Below, one piece after another: positions 8,983-19,737 of a DNA stretch of 64,000 nucleotides (position 1 is the stretch's first letter; each line of letters begins with the position of its first letter). The position numbers and the translations under genes were made by a program. Below the pieces are notes generated by a model that saw only the letters and a list, made by a program, of their open reading frames with translations, searched no databases and had not been told where the DNA came from. Source of the DNA: Micromonospora tarapacensis (GTDB lineage Bacteria; Actinomycetota; Actinomycetes; Mycobacteriales; Micromonosporaceae); assembly GCF_019697375.1 (NCBI RefSeq), contig NZ_JAHCDI010000004.1, positions 5,071,324 to 5,135,323 on the forward strand. The letters are read 5' to 3'.

Positions 8983-9611
8983 CCGCCTACCGCGACCGAA
9001 CCGAGGCGGGCCAGGTGCTCGCCGACCGACTCACCGCCCTGATCGGCGAACCGGACGTCGTCGTGCTGGGCCTGGTACGCGGCGGTGTGCCCGTCGCCCG
9101 GGTCATCGCCGAACGTCTCGGCGCACCGCTGGACGTGCTGGTGGTCCGCAAGCTCGGCATGCCGTGGGCCCCCGAGGTCGCCTTCGGCGCGCTCGGCCCC
9201 CGCGGCGTGCGCGTCGTGAACGAGGTGGTCGCCGACCAGCTCGGCCCCGACGACATCGCCGAGGTGCAGCACCGGGAGCAGGCGGAGCTGAACCGGCGCG
9301 AGCAGCTCTACCGGGCCGGCCGGCCGCCGTTGGACCTGACCGGCCGGATCGCCGTGATCGTCGACGACGGGCTGGCCACGGGGGCGACCGCCCGCGCAGG
9401 CGTCCAGGTGGCCCGTGAACTCGATGCCCGCCGCGTCGTCGTCGCCGTCCCGGTCGGCTCCCAGGAGGCGTACGAGATGCTGGCCGCCGAGGCCGACCAG
9501 GTGATCTGCGCCCAGCGGCCGCCCACCTTCGCCGCGGTGGGGGCGTACTACGACGACTTCCACGAGGTCTCCGACGCCGAGGTCACCGACGCGCTGACCG
9601 CGACCGCGTGA
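8979..9611 (+). CDS. Phosphoribosyltransferase-domain protein
   Basis: 210 residues. It has the type I PRTase fold signature: VVVLGLVRGGVPVA at the N-terminus, then the PRPP-binding loop IAVIVDDGLATGATARA near residues 118-134. The family (purine/pyrimidine salvage-like, often next to dienelactone hydrolase genes) transfers phosphoribosyl groups, but this subgroup has no firmly known substrate. The ATG overlaps the stop of the upstream membrane-protein gene by four bases. No signal peptide or membrane segment is seen, so it should be cytoplasmic. Confidence 0.78.
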   Translation: MTAYRDRTEAGQVLADRLTALIGEPDVVVLGLVRGGVPVARVIAERLGAPLDVLVVRKLGMPWAPEVAFGALGPRGVRVVNEVVADQLGPDDIAEVQHREQAELNRREQLYRAGRPPLDLTGRIAVIVDDGLATGATARAGVQVARELDARRVVVAVPVGSQEAYEMLAAEADQVICAQRPPTFAAVGAYYDDFHEVSDAEVTDALTATA

Positions 9612-9633
9612 GCGGACCAGGTACCGTCGGGTG

Positions 9634-10002
9634 ATGAGCCTGACCTGTCCCAAGTGTCACGGAGAGATGCGCCAGTACGAGCGCAGTGGCGTTGTCATCG
9701 ATCAGTGCGGTGAATGCCGGGGGATCTTCCTCGACCGCGGCGAGCTGGAGAAGCTGTTCGAGGCGGAGGCCAACTACAGCCAGCAGCAGACCCCGCCGGC
9801 CCCGCAGCCAGCCCGGGGTGGCTACCCGCCACCGCCGCCGCCCGCGCCCCAGCAGCCGGGTTACGGCGCCGTGCCGCCGCCTCCGCCGCCCGGCTACCCG
9901 GCACCGGCCCCGGGCTACGGCCAACAGCAGCAGCACTACGGCTACCACGGGCACTACCGGCGGAAGAAGCGCAAGAGCTTCCTGGACGACATGTTCGGCT
10001 GA
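9634..10002 (+). CDS. Zinc-ribbon (TFIIB-type) small protein with a proline/glutamine/tyrosine-rich tail
   Basis: 122 residues. The first 45 carry a zinc-ribbon, LTCPKCHGEM, then IDQCGECRGIFLDRGELEKL, the pattern of the zf-TFIIB family. The middle is low complexity with runs of P, Q, Y and G, and the C-terminus is basic then KSFLDDMFG. Such proteins are common in actinobacteria and their role is not established. A GTG three bases earlier (9631) is an alternative start. It ends just before a hairpin shared with the convergent dnaB gene. Confidence 0.75.
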   Translation: MSLTCPKCHGEMRQYERSGVVIDQCGECRGIFLDRGELEKLFEAEANYSQQQTPPAPQPARGGYPPPPPPAPQQPGYGAVPPPPPPGYPAPAPGYGQQQQHYGYHGHYRRKKRKSFLDDMFG

Positions 10003-10011
10003 GTCCAGGAT

Positions 10012-10041
10012 GACCGGGCCGCCGCACCGGCCGGCCCGGTC
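10012..10041. terminator. Hairpin between convergent zinc-ribbon gene and dnaB
   Basis: Arms GACCGGGCC (10012-10020) and GGCCCGGTC (10033-10041) form a 9-bp stem between two genes that converge, so it probably serves as a bidirectional terminator. There is no strong T-run. Confidence 0.55.
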
Positions 10042-10086
10042 TTCCACCGCCGCCTCCCGCTCGGCGGTGCCGCTCGGCCGAGCACG

Positions 10087-12564
10087 TCAGACGATCGCCA
10101 TGTCCACGAAGCGCGACAGGTGCAGCTGAGCGGCGACGGTCACGGTGTCGGTCGGGCCATTCCGGTGCTTGGCAATGATGAAATCCGCCTCCCCGGCCCG
10201 GGGCGACTCCTTGTCGTAGTAGTCGTCACGGTGCAGCAGGATGACCACGTCCGCATCCTGTTCTATGGAGCCGGATTCCCGCAGGTCGGACAGTTGTGGT
10301 CGCTTGTCGGTGCGTTGTTCCGGGCCACGGTTCAGCTGGCTGACCGCGATGACCGGGCACTCGACCTCCTTGGCCAGCAGCTTCAGGCCCCGGGACAGGT
10401 CCGCGACCTCCTGCTGGCGGCTCTCGGTGCGTTTCGGAGAGGTCATCAGCTGGAGGTAGTCGACCACGATCAGCTTGAGGTCGTGCCGCTGCTTGAGCCG
10501 GCGGGCCTTGGCCCGGATCTCCATCAGGTTCATGCTGGGTGTGTCGTCCACGAACAGCGGCGCCTCGCTGATCTCGCCCATGCAGCGGGCGAGCTTCGTC
10601 CAGTCGTCATCGGAGAGTTGCCCGCTGCGTAGCACGTGCAGCGGCACCCGTGCCTCGGCCGAGAGCAGCCGCATGACGATCTCCACCTTGCTCATCTCCA
10701 GCGAGAAGATGGCCGACGCCTGGTTCGCCCGGATGGCCGCATTGCGCGCGAAGTCCATGCTCGCCGTGCTGTTGTGCGTGGGGATCATCGACCGGCCGGC
10801 CAAGTAGAGGTGATCCTTGTTGTCGACCGTCACGCACCGCACCGGGACGCTCGGCACCGGCCGCACGTCCACGATGTAGCGGGACCGACCAACCTCACGG
10901 CCGGCAGCGCGCCAGCGCCTCGCGTGAGACGCTCGCTTCCGGGTCAGCCTGAACACCTCGTCCGAGGTCGAGAAACTCAACGTGAGGATGGTCGAGCTTT
11001 CCGGAGCGCGGTCGACTCTCGTGCGGTTGACGGAGCATCGGTAGCCCAGACTGACGACAAGCTCGTACACATCCGCGGCCAACCGCTCGGCGGCGGTGGT
11101 GTATTGGACGTGACCGGCTGGCGCGGTGGTGCCGGCGGTGTCCAGCAGCCCGGCCAGAAGATCCCGGCGCTGCTTCTCCGATGCCCGGAGGTAGGGCTGC
11201 GGAATGTGCGCGTCGCCCAACACACCGGCGGCCCGGAGCAGCCCCGTGAACGAGCCGTCGGCCAACCACACCCCCAGGGTGTACGGGGCAATGGGCAGGT
11301 CATCCCGGGTGGGAAGGGACAGCGGCAGGGTGTTGGCCACCGCGTGATTCGCACGCCCGTCAACTGGATGCCGCAGCGTCGCGGCGATGTGCTCGGTGGT
11401 GACGACCCGAGGATGTGCGACGGTCGACTCGCTGATCGTTAGCCGGCCCGCCCGGCCCGGGTGGGCATCGAACAGGGCACGCGCACGGTAGGCACCGACC
11501 GTCCGACGCCGAGGCTCGCCGTTCCGGAGATGCTCACGCTCGACCCTTGCGGAAACGCCGACCTCTGCGGAAACGCCGACCTTGACGGCCCCGGCCTGCC
11601 GGACGTTCCGGAACTCAGACCCCCGCCTGGTCGTCGTCCAGAGATGCTCGGCGTCGGCGACGACAACCGAGCCGTCGGAGAACTCGACCTCGTGGCAGGG
11701 GCGGCCGTGGCGTACCTCAAAGGCGTGGGTGACCGTGGTCGGCCGGCCGTCCGAACCGATCAGCTGGTCACCTACCTGCACCTCGCCCATGGTGGTCCAG
11801 CCGCCCGGAGTCGGCAGGGGTGTGTCCAGCGCGAGGGCCTTACCCAGACCCGGCCGCCCGGCCACGATGATCAGCTGACCGGCGTGCAGGCCGTTGAGCA
11901 GCCGGTCCAGGTCGGTGAAGCCGGTCGGTACGCCCGTCATCATGCCGCCCTGGGCGCCGACCGCCTCGATCTCGTCCAGCGTCGGCTGGAGCATGTCGGC
12001 GAGGACCGCGAAGTCCTCGCTGACCCGGCGCTCGGTGACGTCGTAGACGGCCTGCTGGGCCAGGTCGACGATGTCGTCGACGTCCCGGGTGCCGCCGTTC
12101 GCCGTGCCGTAGCCGAGTTGGACGATCCTCGTGCCGGCCTCGACCAACCGCCGGAGGACCGCCCGTTCACTGACGATGCGCGCGTAGTAGGCGGCGTTCG
12201 CGGCGGTCGGCACACTCGCGATCAGCGTGTGCAAATAGGGAGCGCCGCCGACCCGGGCCAGGTCACCGGAGTCGGCCAGCGCCGCCGCCACGGTGATGGC
12301 GTCGGCCGGTTCCCCCCGGCCGTAGATGTCCAGGATCGTGTCGAAGATGGTGGCGTGGACCGGCCGGTAGAAGTCGTTGGTCTTGAGGATCTCGACGACG
12401 TCGGCGATGGCGTCCTTGGAGAGCAGCATGCCACCCAGGACGCACTGCTCGGCTGCCACGTCCTGTGGTGGCGTCTTGTCGAACTGGCCGTCGCGCGGTG
12501 CCGGGCCGGACGACTGCCCGCCTCCCGGGAACGACTCCGTACGCCTGTCGTCGGTCACCGACAC
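10087..12564 (-). CDS. dnaB: Replicative DNA helicase DnaB, precursor containing an intein
   Basis: An 825-residue precursor; removing the 356-residue intein leaves a 469-residue DnaB, the normal length. DnaB is the hexameric 5'-3' helicase that unwinds the fork. N-terminal domain about residues 30-140 (DVAAEQCVLGGMLLS), linker, then the RecA-like domain: Walker A GRPGLGK interrupted by the intein and resumed as STASMDFARN, then FSLEMSK, LIVVDYLQLM, and VISQ-type AVSQLNRGPEQR. The GTG at 12564 has GGAGG about eight bases upstream; the frame is open further to 12771 but without family sequence. Helicase function needs protein splicing. The promoter region upstream holds several DnaA-box-like sites. 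Confidence 0.95.
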   Translation of the reverse strand: MSVTDDRRTESFPGGGQSSGPAPRDGQFDKTPPQDVAAEQCVLGGMLLSKDAIADVVEILKTNDFYRPVHATIFDTILDIYGRGEPADAITVAAALADSGDLARVGGAPYLHTLIASVPTAANAAYYARIVSERAVLRRLVEAGTRIVQLGYGTANGGTRDVDDIVDLAQQAVYDVTERRVSEDFAVLADMLQPTLDEIEAVGAQGGMMTGVPTGFTDLDRLLNGLHAGQLIIVAGRPGLGKALALDTPLPTPGGWTTMGEVQVGDQLIGSDGRPTTVTHAFEVRHGRPCHEVEFSDGSVVVADAEHLWTTTRRGSEFRNVRQAGAVKVGVSAEVGVSARVEREHLRNGEPRRRTVGAYRARALFDAHPGRAGRLTISESTVAHPRVVTTEHIAATLRHPVDGRANHAVANTLPLSLPTRDDLPIAPYTLGVWLADGSFTGLLRAAGVLGDAHIPQPYLRASEKQRRDLLAGLLDTAGTTAPAGHVQYTTAAERLAADVYELVVSLGYRCSVNRTRVDRAPESSTILTLSFSTSDEVFRLTRKRASHARRWRAAGREVGRSRYIVDVRPVPSVPVRCVTVDNKDHLYLAGRSMIPTHNSTASMDFARNAAIRANQASAIFSLEMSKVEIVMRLLSAEARVPLHVLRSGQLSDDDWTKLARCMGEISEAPLFVDDTPSMNLMEIRAKARRLKQRHDLKLIVVDYLQLMTSPKRTESRQQEVADLSRGLKLLAKEVECPVIAVSQLNRGPEQRTDKRPQLSDLRESGSIEQDADVVILLHRDDYYDKESPRAGEADFIIAKHRNGPTDTVTVAAQLHLSRFVDMAIV
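10771..11838 (-). mobile_element. Class 3 type DnaB intein at the Walker A site, degenerate LAGLIDADG endonuclease
   Basis: 356 codons in frame within dnaB (precursor residues 243-598), after GRPGLGK and before Ser. The first residue is Ala, not Cys or Ser. The last residues are MIPTHN. Trp67 (in HLWTT, block B position 12), Cys335 (VRCVTVD, block F position 4) and Thr354 (block G position 5) fit the WCT signature of class 3 inteins, in which the block F Cys starts splicing. The endonuclease part has block C LGVWLADGS (about 192), but block E reads LAGLLDTAG (about 230), with Ala at the catalytic acid position, and only about 38 residues separate them, against about 100 usually. Splicing is likely; homing is probably lost. 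Confidence 0.9.
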
Positions 12565-12955
12565 CGGGCCCCCCTCCACTGCGTCGGATCGATTCCAGGC
12601 ATAGCGCCCGGGTACGACATCGTCGACCGTCCGCTTCGATCGGGGGCCATCGGTCGGCAGGTCGGTGGCTAACCATACGGACTTCGAGGTCAGCCGCTCA
12701 ACCACGGCGGTGGACGAGCCTCGGGACAACCTGTGGACGCCGGTGGACAGGCATGTGCGCAGCGTGTGCACAGGTTGTGGATATCTGGTGGGGAATTTTT
12801 CGCGGCAACCCGTCTACCTGCGAAGCTTCCGTCCCCAGCCTGTGGACGGAAATTTCCGGGTAGGGCTTTGTCCTGAACCTCCCGTAAGATCGGTGCCTAC
12901 GGCTACACCTGCACAGCGGATTGCACTTTCGGTTGAGAAGGGTCACGCTCCGGCC
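12565..12955. promoter_or_regulatory. dnaB upstream region with DnaA-box-like sites
   Basis: About 390 bases between the divergent dnaB and the polyglutamine membrane protein gene. DnaA-box-like sequences with a TGTGGA core start at 12732 (TGTGGACGC), 12776 (TGTGGATAT) and 12841 (TGTGGACGG), with GGTGGACAG near 12742. They differ from the perfect TGTGGATAA or TGTGGACAA. The spacing suggests possible control of dnaB by DnaA. No gene is seen in it. Confidence 0.5.
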
Positions 12956-14605
<1,650 letters not shown>

Positions 14606-14627
14606 CGGGCGGAACCACGAATGCCGT

Positions 14628-14659
14628 CGGGCCCGCACCGACGCAGCGGTGCGGGCCCG
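14628..14659. terminator. Bidirectional terminator hairpin between the polyQ gene and rplI
   Basis: A perfect 13-bp stem, arms CGGGCCCGCACCG (14628-14640) and CGGTGCGGGCCCG (14647-14659), loop of 6 bases, centred between two convergent genes that end at 14605 and 14679. Confidence 0.75.
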
Positions 14660-14678
14660 GTGGCGTTGTCGGCCGGGC

Positions 14679-15125
14679 TCAGCCCTGCACGACGTTGAGG
14701 TTGAACGTGGCGGTCACCTCGGGGTGCAGCCTGATCCGCACCGGGTGCGATCCGATCGACTTGACGTGACCGGACATCTCCAGCCGGCGGCGGTCGAGCG
14801 CCGGACCGCCGGCTGCCTTGACGGCGTCGACGATCTCGGCCGGGGTGACCGAGCCGAAGAGCCGACCACCCTCGCCGGCACGGGCCGACAGGTTCACCTT
14901 GAGGCCCTCGAGCTGGGCCTTCACCTCGTTGGCGTGGCCGAGGTCGCGGATCTCGCGGGCCGAGCGGGCCCGCCTGATGAGGGTGACCTGCTTCTCCGCG
15001 CCCTTGGTCCAGGCGATCGCGAAGCCCTGCGGAAGCAGGTAGTTACGGCCGTAGCCGTTCTTGACCTCCACGATGTCGCCCGGGGCACCGAGGCCGGACA
15101 CCTCCTGAGTCAGGATGATCTTCAT
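14679..15125 (-). CDS. rplI: 50S ribosomal protein L9
   Basis: 148 residues, the usual L9 length. It starts [20 protein letters not shown] and continues [16 protein letters not shown], the L9 signature. It binds 23S rRNA and helps keep translation accurate. Last gene of the rpsF-ssb-rpsR-rplI operon, 14 bases after rpsR, with a GGAGG-type ribosome site just upstream of the ATG. The C-terminal domain is complete ([20 protein letters not shown]). Confidence 0.97.
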   Translation of the reverse strand: MKIILTQEVSGLGAPGDIVEVKNGYGRNYLLPQGFAIAWTKGAEKQVTLIRRARSAREIRDLGHANEVKAQLEGLKVNLSARAGEGGRLFGSVTPAEIVDAVKAAGGPALDRRRLEMSGHVKSIGSHPVRIRLHPEVTATFNLNVVQG

Positions 15126-15139
15126 GTCGGCGCCTCCTC

Positions 15140-15379
15140 TCAGCGGGCCGTCGCGGTGTACGGCAGGAGCGCCATCTCGCGGGCGTTCTTGACCGCACGG
15201 GCGATCTGCCGCTGCTGCTGCGAGGTGACGCCGGTCACCCGCCGAGCACGGATCTTGCCGCGGTCGGAGATGAACTTACGCAGCAGCGCGGTGTCCTTGT
15301 AATCAATGTAGGTGATCCCGTCCTTGTCGAGCGGGTTCACCTTCTTCTTCGGCTTGCGCAGTGCCGCAGCCTTCGCCAT
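15140..15379 (-). CDS. rpsR: 30S ribosomal protein S18
   Basis: 79 residues. Core motifs [20 protein letters not shown] and [16 protein letters not shown] are diagnostic for S18, which pairs with S6 on the platform of the small subunit. The ATG at 15379 is chosen because [13 protein letters not shown] is the usual basic N-terminus. It lacks the CxxC zinc pattern seen in some paralogs. Third gene of the rpsF operon, between ssb and rplI. Confidence 0.96.
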   Translation of the reverse strand: MAKAAALRKPKKKVNPLDKDGITYIDYKDTALLRKFISDRGKIRARRVTGVTSQQQRQIARAVKNAREMALLPYTATAR

Positions 15380-15420
15380 TGCTCTTGCTCCTGGTTTACG
15401 ATCACGGGCGCTCGGCGCCA

Positions 15421-15933
15421 TTAGAACGGTGGCTCCTCGTCATGATTGCCGCCACCCGAACGTGCGGGGGCTGGCGCGGCCGAAGCCCAGGGGTCGTCGA
15501 AGTTGCCTCCGCCGCCGCCCTGGCCACCACCGCCACCGCTGCCGAAACCGCCGCCACCGCCGCCGGAACGCGACATCTTCTGCACCTTCGCCGTGGCGTA
15601 GCGCAGCGACGGGCCGATCTCGTCGACCTCCAGCTCGATGACGGTGCGCTTCTCACCCTCGCGGGTCTCGTAGGACCGCTGACGCAGCCGGCCCGACACG
15701 ATCACGCGAGCACCGCGTTGCAGCGACTCCGCCACGTGCTCTGCGGCCTGTCGCCAGACGGTGCACGAGAGGAACAGCGGCTCGCCGTCCTTCCACTCGC
15801 CGGACGCCTTGTCCATGAATCGGGGCGTCGATGCGACCCGGAACTTGGCGACCGCGGCCCCGGAGGGGGTGAATCGCAACTCGGGGTCATCGGTCAGGTT
15901 GCCGATGACCGTGATGGTGGTGTCTCCTGCCAT
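15421..15933 (-). CDS. ssb: Single-stranded DNA-binding protein SSB
   Basis: 170 residues. The OB-fold covers about residues 1-110 ([19 protein letters not shown], then VRVASTP-like [24 protein letters not shown] and [15 protein letters not shown]). It is followed by a Gly-rich linker and the acidic tip HDEEPPF, a variant of the usual DDDIPF partner-binding end. The ATG at 15933 has GAGGAG six bases upstream, preferred over an in-frame start at 15951. SSB coats single strands in replication, recombination and repair. It lies between rpsF and rpsR, as in many bacteria. Confidence 0.96.
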   Translation of the reverse strand: MAGDTTITVIGNLTDDPELRFTPSGAAVAKFRVASTPRFMDKASGEWKDGEPLFLSCTVWRQAAEHVAESLQRGARVIVSGRLRQRSYETREGEKRTVIELEVDEIGPSLRYATAKVQKMSRSGGGGGGFGSGGGGGQGGGGGNFDDPWASAAPAPARSGGGNHDEEPPF

Positions 15934-16030
15934 GACCAACTCCTCGCGCACTCATCCGTTCTGCCGTACAGGTTCTCAGAACCCTCCGACAGCACCGACG
16001 AGGCTGATCCGGGTAGGGCTGGGTGGATTG

Positions 16031-16321
16031 TTAGCGCATCTCCGGCCGGATGACCTTGGTACGCAGCACGGACTCGTTGAGCCGCAGCTGGCGATCCAGT
16101 TCGGCCACCGCCTCCGGCGTCGCCTGGAGGTCGATGACGGCGTAGATGCCCTCGGACTTTTTGTTGATCTCGTACGCGAGGCGCCGGCGGCCCCACACGT
16201 CGGTCTTCTCCACCGAGCCACCCGCGGTCCTGATCACGTTCAGGTACGTGTCGAGCGATGGGGCGACGGTGCGCTCCTCGAGGCTGGAGTCGAGGATCAC
16301 CATGATCTCGTAATGACGCAA
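16031..16321 (-). CDS. rpsF: 30S ribosomal protein S6
   Basis: 96 residues, full length. [20 protein letters not shown] and [21 protein letters not shown] are S6 signatures. The start codon is TTG at 16321, with GAGGTGAG about six bases before it. S6 binds S18 and 16S rRNA on the 30S platform. It is the first gene of rpsF-ssb-rpsR-rplI; the promoter should lie in 16322-16700. Confidence 0.96.
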   Translation of the reverse strand: MRHYEIMVILDSSLEERTVAPSLDTYLNVIRTAGGSVEKTDVWGRRRLAYEINKKSEGIYAVIDLQATPEAVAELDRQLRLNESVLRTKVIRPEMR

Positions 16322-16853
16322 GACGTGCTCACCTCCTGTGGGCTATGCGGCCACGGTCCTTCCGTGGCAGGAGGTCGTGCGTCGTGGCCGTCCCGGACTC
16401 GGGGGAACCCGACCGGGAGCGGACAACCGCACCAGGATACCCGGCCCGGACGATCACCATCACCGAGGTGACGGGCACAGCGAACCGGGGGCCCGGCCGA
16501 CGTCGCTGTCGGCACGGACCCCCGGCCACGTGACCGCGGGGCGCCTGGTCCGCATTCCTTGGGTGGGACCTGGGGAGGAACGACCACACCGATGAGGTTG
16601 GACCGGAGACGCCCCGCGGAGCTTTATCACGTTGTTACCTGACGTTATCGCGGAAGCCGGTGCTTCATGGGGCAAATGCTGGAATCAACGACATTTTTCT
16701 CGACTGGCGCTTCTGGCAGCACCTGAGCCCTGGCCGCCAGGAAGCCCTGGCCGCCGGATCCATCAGGATCAACGAGCGCCACCGGACGCGGTGACGCGAA
16801 CGCGCCGGTGGGCGTCGCCCCCTCCGACGGGGACGCGACGTAGGCTCGCCTGC
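16322..16853. promoter_or_regulatory. Divergent intergenic region between rpsF and the endonuclease IV gene
   Basis: About 530 bases without a credible gene. The stretch 16610-16710 has noticeably more A and T and probably carries the rpsF operon promoter on the minus strand. Short repeated ACGTT words occur at 16628-16650. I cannot assign a specific promoter. Confidence 0.45.
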
Positions 16854-17645
16854 ATGCGTATCGGAGCCCACGTCGATCCGGCCGACCCGCTGAGGGAGGC
16901 GAGCGCCCGAGCGGCCGACGCCGTGCAGTTCTTCCTCTCCGACCCCCAGGGTTGGAAGGCGCCACAACCCCGTACGGACGCGGACGAGCTGCTGGCCGCC
17001 GAGGTCGACGTATATGTGCACGCGCCGTACGTCATCAACGTCGCGACCGGCAACAACCGCATCCGGATCCCCAGCCGCAAGCTGTTGCTCGCCCACGCCA
17101 AGGCGGCCGTGGCCATCGGGGCCAAGGGCCTGGTCGTGCACGGTGGGCACGTCAACGCCGGCGACGACCCGGCCACCGGGTTCGACAACTGGCGCAAGGC
17201 CCTGGCGTACGCGGCGGAGTCGGGGGGCTTCGGGCTACCCGTGCTGATCGAGAACACGGCCGGCGGCGAGAACGCCTGCGCCCGCCGACTGGACGCGCTG
17301 GCCCGGCTCTGGGACGCGGTCGGAGACCACGAGGTCGGTTTCTGCCTCGACACATGTCACGCGCACGCCGGCGGCGAGGAACTGCTCGGTCTGGTCGACC
17401 GGGTGAAGGCGATCACCGGACGGATCGACCTGGTGCACGCCAACAACTCCAAGGACGGTTTCGGCTCCGGGCGGGACCGCCACGACAATCTGCGCGCGGG
17501 CACCATCGAGCCGGATCTCGTGGTCGCGGTGATCCGAGCGGCAGGTGCCCCGGTCATCGTCGAGACGCCGGGCGGCACCGAGGGGCAGAGCGGCGACATC
17601 GCCTTCCTGCACGGGCAGCTCAGCGGGGAGACGTCAGCGCGATGA
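16854..17645 (+). CDS. nfo: Endonuclease IV family AP endonuclease (TIM barrel)
   Basis: 263 residues. [16 protein letters not shown] at the start, [72 protein letters not shown] and VIVETPGG follow the order of endonuclease IV, including the His, Glu and Asp residues that bind the three zinc ions. The enzyme cuts DNA at abasic sites in base excision repair. The ATG at 16854 gives the standard start; the frame is open upstream to 16632 without homologous-looking sequence. Its stop overlaps the ATG of the next gene. It is somewhat shorter than Escherichia coli Nfo. Confidence 0.87.
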   Translation: MRIGAHVDPADPLREASARAADAVQFFLSDPQGWKAPQPRTDADELLAAEVDVYVHAPYVINVATGNNRIRIPSRKLLLAHAKAAVAIGAKGLVVHGGHVNAGDDPATGFDNWRKALAYAAESGGFGLPVLIENTAGGENACARRLDALARLWDAVGDHEVGFCLDTCHAHAGGEELLGLVDRVKAITGRIDLVHANNSKDGFGSGRDRHDNLRAGTIEPDLVVAVIRAAGAPVIVETPGGTEGQSGDIAFLHGQLSGETSAR

Positions 17646-19729
17646 CCACGGACCAGTCCGCCGCCGGCGGGCCACGGCCGATCCCGGGTGACAGTCGGGC
17701 CGGTGCTGGCAGCGCCCCGAGCGGCACCAGCCCGAGCGGCACTGCCGCCGGTGGGCCTGGGCCGGGCGGCAGCACCACCAGCGGCGAGACCGGCGCCGGC
17801 AGCGAGGGCAGCGCCGGCAAGGACGAGGCCGCCGACAAGGACAACGCGGCAGACGGGGACGTGGCGGCAGACGGGGATGGTGCCAACCGCACCGACGGGG
17901 ACGGGAGCGGCAGGGGTGAGGACCGGGACGGAGCCACGCCTGACGGTGGCAGCAAGCCGGACCGGTGGGCCGCTTTCGGACCTGCTCCCGAACCGGTGGT
18001 GACCTGGTCCGGGCGGCTGGGTCGCAGGTTCGGCCGGCTGCTGATCCACGAGTGGACGCTGGCGGCCGTCGGTTCGCTGGTGCTGGCCGTGCTGATGACC
18101 TGGCCGACGCTTCGTTACCCGGCGCACACGCTGCCGCAGGACTACTGGGATCCGAGCCTTCAGGCCTGGCAGATGGCCTGGTCGGGGCACATCCTGTTGA
18201 CCGATCCGGGCCAACTGTGGCACGCCAACGCGTTCTTCCCGGAACGGTGGAGCTTCGCCTTCTCCGACACCCTGCTCGGGTACGCGCCGGCCGGCATGAT
18301 CGGCACCGGCCCCGAGGCCGCTCTGGTCCGGTACAACATCATGTTCGTGCTGGCCCATGCCCTGGCCACCTTCGGCGGGTACGTGCTGGCCCGGCAGCTC
18401 GGTGCGAGTCGGACCGGGTCCGCGGTGGCCGGTGCCGCCTACACCTACGCACCGTGGCTGCTGGCTCAGGCCGGCCACCTGCACGTGGTCTCCAACGGTG
18501 GCATCCCGCTGGCGTTGGCCATGCTCGCCCGGGGGCACGGCTGGTCGCTGCGGCACGGGTACCGGCCCGAGCGCCGCCACGACGGCTGGGTGTACGCCGG
18601 CTGGCTGGTGGCGGCCTGGCAGTTGAGCCTCGGGTTCGGCATCGGCCTGCCGTTCGTGTACGTGCTCGCCGGCACGGTGCTGGTGGCCGCGGCCATCTGG
18701 TACGCGAAGCGGATCTTCCGGCGGGCCAGGCGACCCTTCGGCCAGCGGCTGTTCGTCGCCGACCTGATCGGCGGGTTGATCTTCGCCGGGGTGGGTGTTC
18801 TGCTGGCCATCCCATACTTCACCGTCACGCAACTGCACCCGCATGCGGAGCGGACGATCGGCAACATCGCCATCTTCTCGCCGCCGGCCAGCGGCTTCGT
18901 CACCGCCCCCGCCGAGTCCCGCCTCTGGGGCGGGCTGCACGAGGGCGCCCGCTCGCTACTGCCCTGGCATCCGGAGATGACACTGCTGCCGGGCTTCGTG
19001 CTCTACGCACTGGCCGCCGGTGGCCTCTTCCTCTCGATCTGGACGGTCCGTCAACGCCTGTTTCTCCTCGCCGGGGTGCTGGCGACGATGACCCTGTCGA
19101 TGGGCACCGAGTTCTTTGGCGGTCGCTTCACCTACGAACCGCTCTTCGAGTATCTGCCCGGCTGGAACGGCATCCGTACGCCTGGGCGGTTGATGCTCTG
19201 GGCCACGCTGCTGCTCGCGCTGCTCGCGGCGGGCGCGGTCAGTTCGTTCGCCGAACGGGTACGGGAGGTTTCCGCCGAGCGCATCCCCTCCTGGCCGAGC
19301 CCGTGGCTGCGGCTGGCCACCCTGATCCCGCTGGTGCTGGTCATCGCCGAGGGAACCAACACCACGCCCCATCCGGTGGTGCCGCCGCAGCCGGCCGCCA
19401 TGCGGGCCGTCGACGGCCCACTGCTCGTGCTGCCCAGCGGGCAGAACCATGACCAGCCGGTGATGCTCTGGTCGACCACGCGGTTCCAGGACATCGTCAA
19501 CGGAGGCAGCGGCTTCACCCCGCGCCAGCTGGACGACGTACGCCGGGTCACGATGACCTTCCCCGACCAGACCAGCGTCGACTACCTGCGCACCCTCGGC
19601 GTCCACAACGTGCTGGTGATGCGGGACCAGCTCGCCGGCACCCCGTGGGAGGTCAGCGTCGACGCGCCGGTCGACGGGCTAGGCATCACCCGTGAGGAGA
19701 TCGACCAGGTCGTCGTGTTCCGTCTCTGA
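17642..19729 (+). CDS. Large polytopic membrane protein with disordered N-terminus (GT-C-like)
   Basis: About 695 residues. The first 120 are low complexity, rich in Gly, Ser, Asp and Ala. About twelve membrane segments follow, starting [20 protein letters not shown]. Between helices are [16 protein letters not shown] and [18 protein letters not shown], loops like those of GT-C glycosyltransferase or YfhO-like proteins, and the C-terminal part is soluble and outside. The ATG overlaps the endonuclease stop (ATGA). No function can be fixed; lipid-linked sugar transfer is an inference. It converges on the next gene with only 8 bases between. Confidence 0.6.
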   Translation: MTTDQSAAGGPRPIPGDSRAGAGSAPSGTSPSGTAAGGPGPGGSTTSGETGAGSEGSAGKDEAADKDNAADGDVAADGDGANRTDGDGSGRGEDRDGATPDGGSKPDRWAAFGPAPEPVVTWSGRLGRRFGRLLIHEWTLAAVGSLVLAVLMTWPTLRYPAHTLPQDYWDPSLQAWQMAWSGHILLTDPGQLWHANAFFPERWSFAFSDTLLGYAPAGMIGTGPEAALVRYNIMFVLAHALATFGGYVLARQLGASRTGSAVAGAAYTYAPWLLAQAGHLHVVSNGGIPLALAMLARGHGWSLRHGYRPERRHDGWVYAGWLVAAWQLSLGFGIGLPFVYVLAGTVLVAAAIWYAKRIFRRARRPFGQRLFVADLIGGLIFAGVGVLLAIPYFTVTQLHPHAERTIGNIAIFSPPASGFVTAPAESRLWGGLHEGARSLLPWHPEMTLLPGFVLYALAAGGLFLSIWTVRQRLFLLAGVLATMTLSMGTEFFGGRFTYEPLFEYLPGWNGIRTPGRLMLWATLLLALLAAGAVSSFAERVREVSAERIPSWPSPWLRLATLIPLVLVIAEGTNTTPHPVVPPQPAAMRAVDGPLLVLPSGQNHDQPVMLWSTTRFQDIVNGGSGFTPRQLDDVRRVTMTFPDQTSVDYLRTLGVHNVLVMRDQLAGTPWEVSVDAPVDGLGITREEIDQVVVFRL

Positions 19730-19737
19730 GGCCGGGG

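Noticed and set aside
9000..9653. Minus-strand frame opposite the phosphoribosyltransferase gene
   Set aside because: Antisense shadow, rich in His/Gly/Arg with no motif.
12665..12955. Longer start for the polyQ membrane protein at 12665
   Set aside because: The extension covers the dnaB control region with DnaA-box-like sites and is not protein-like.
16632..16853. Longer endonuclease IV starting at 16632
   Set aside because: The extra 74 residues show no family similarity; the enzyme starts at MRIGAHV (16854).
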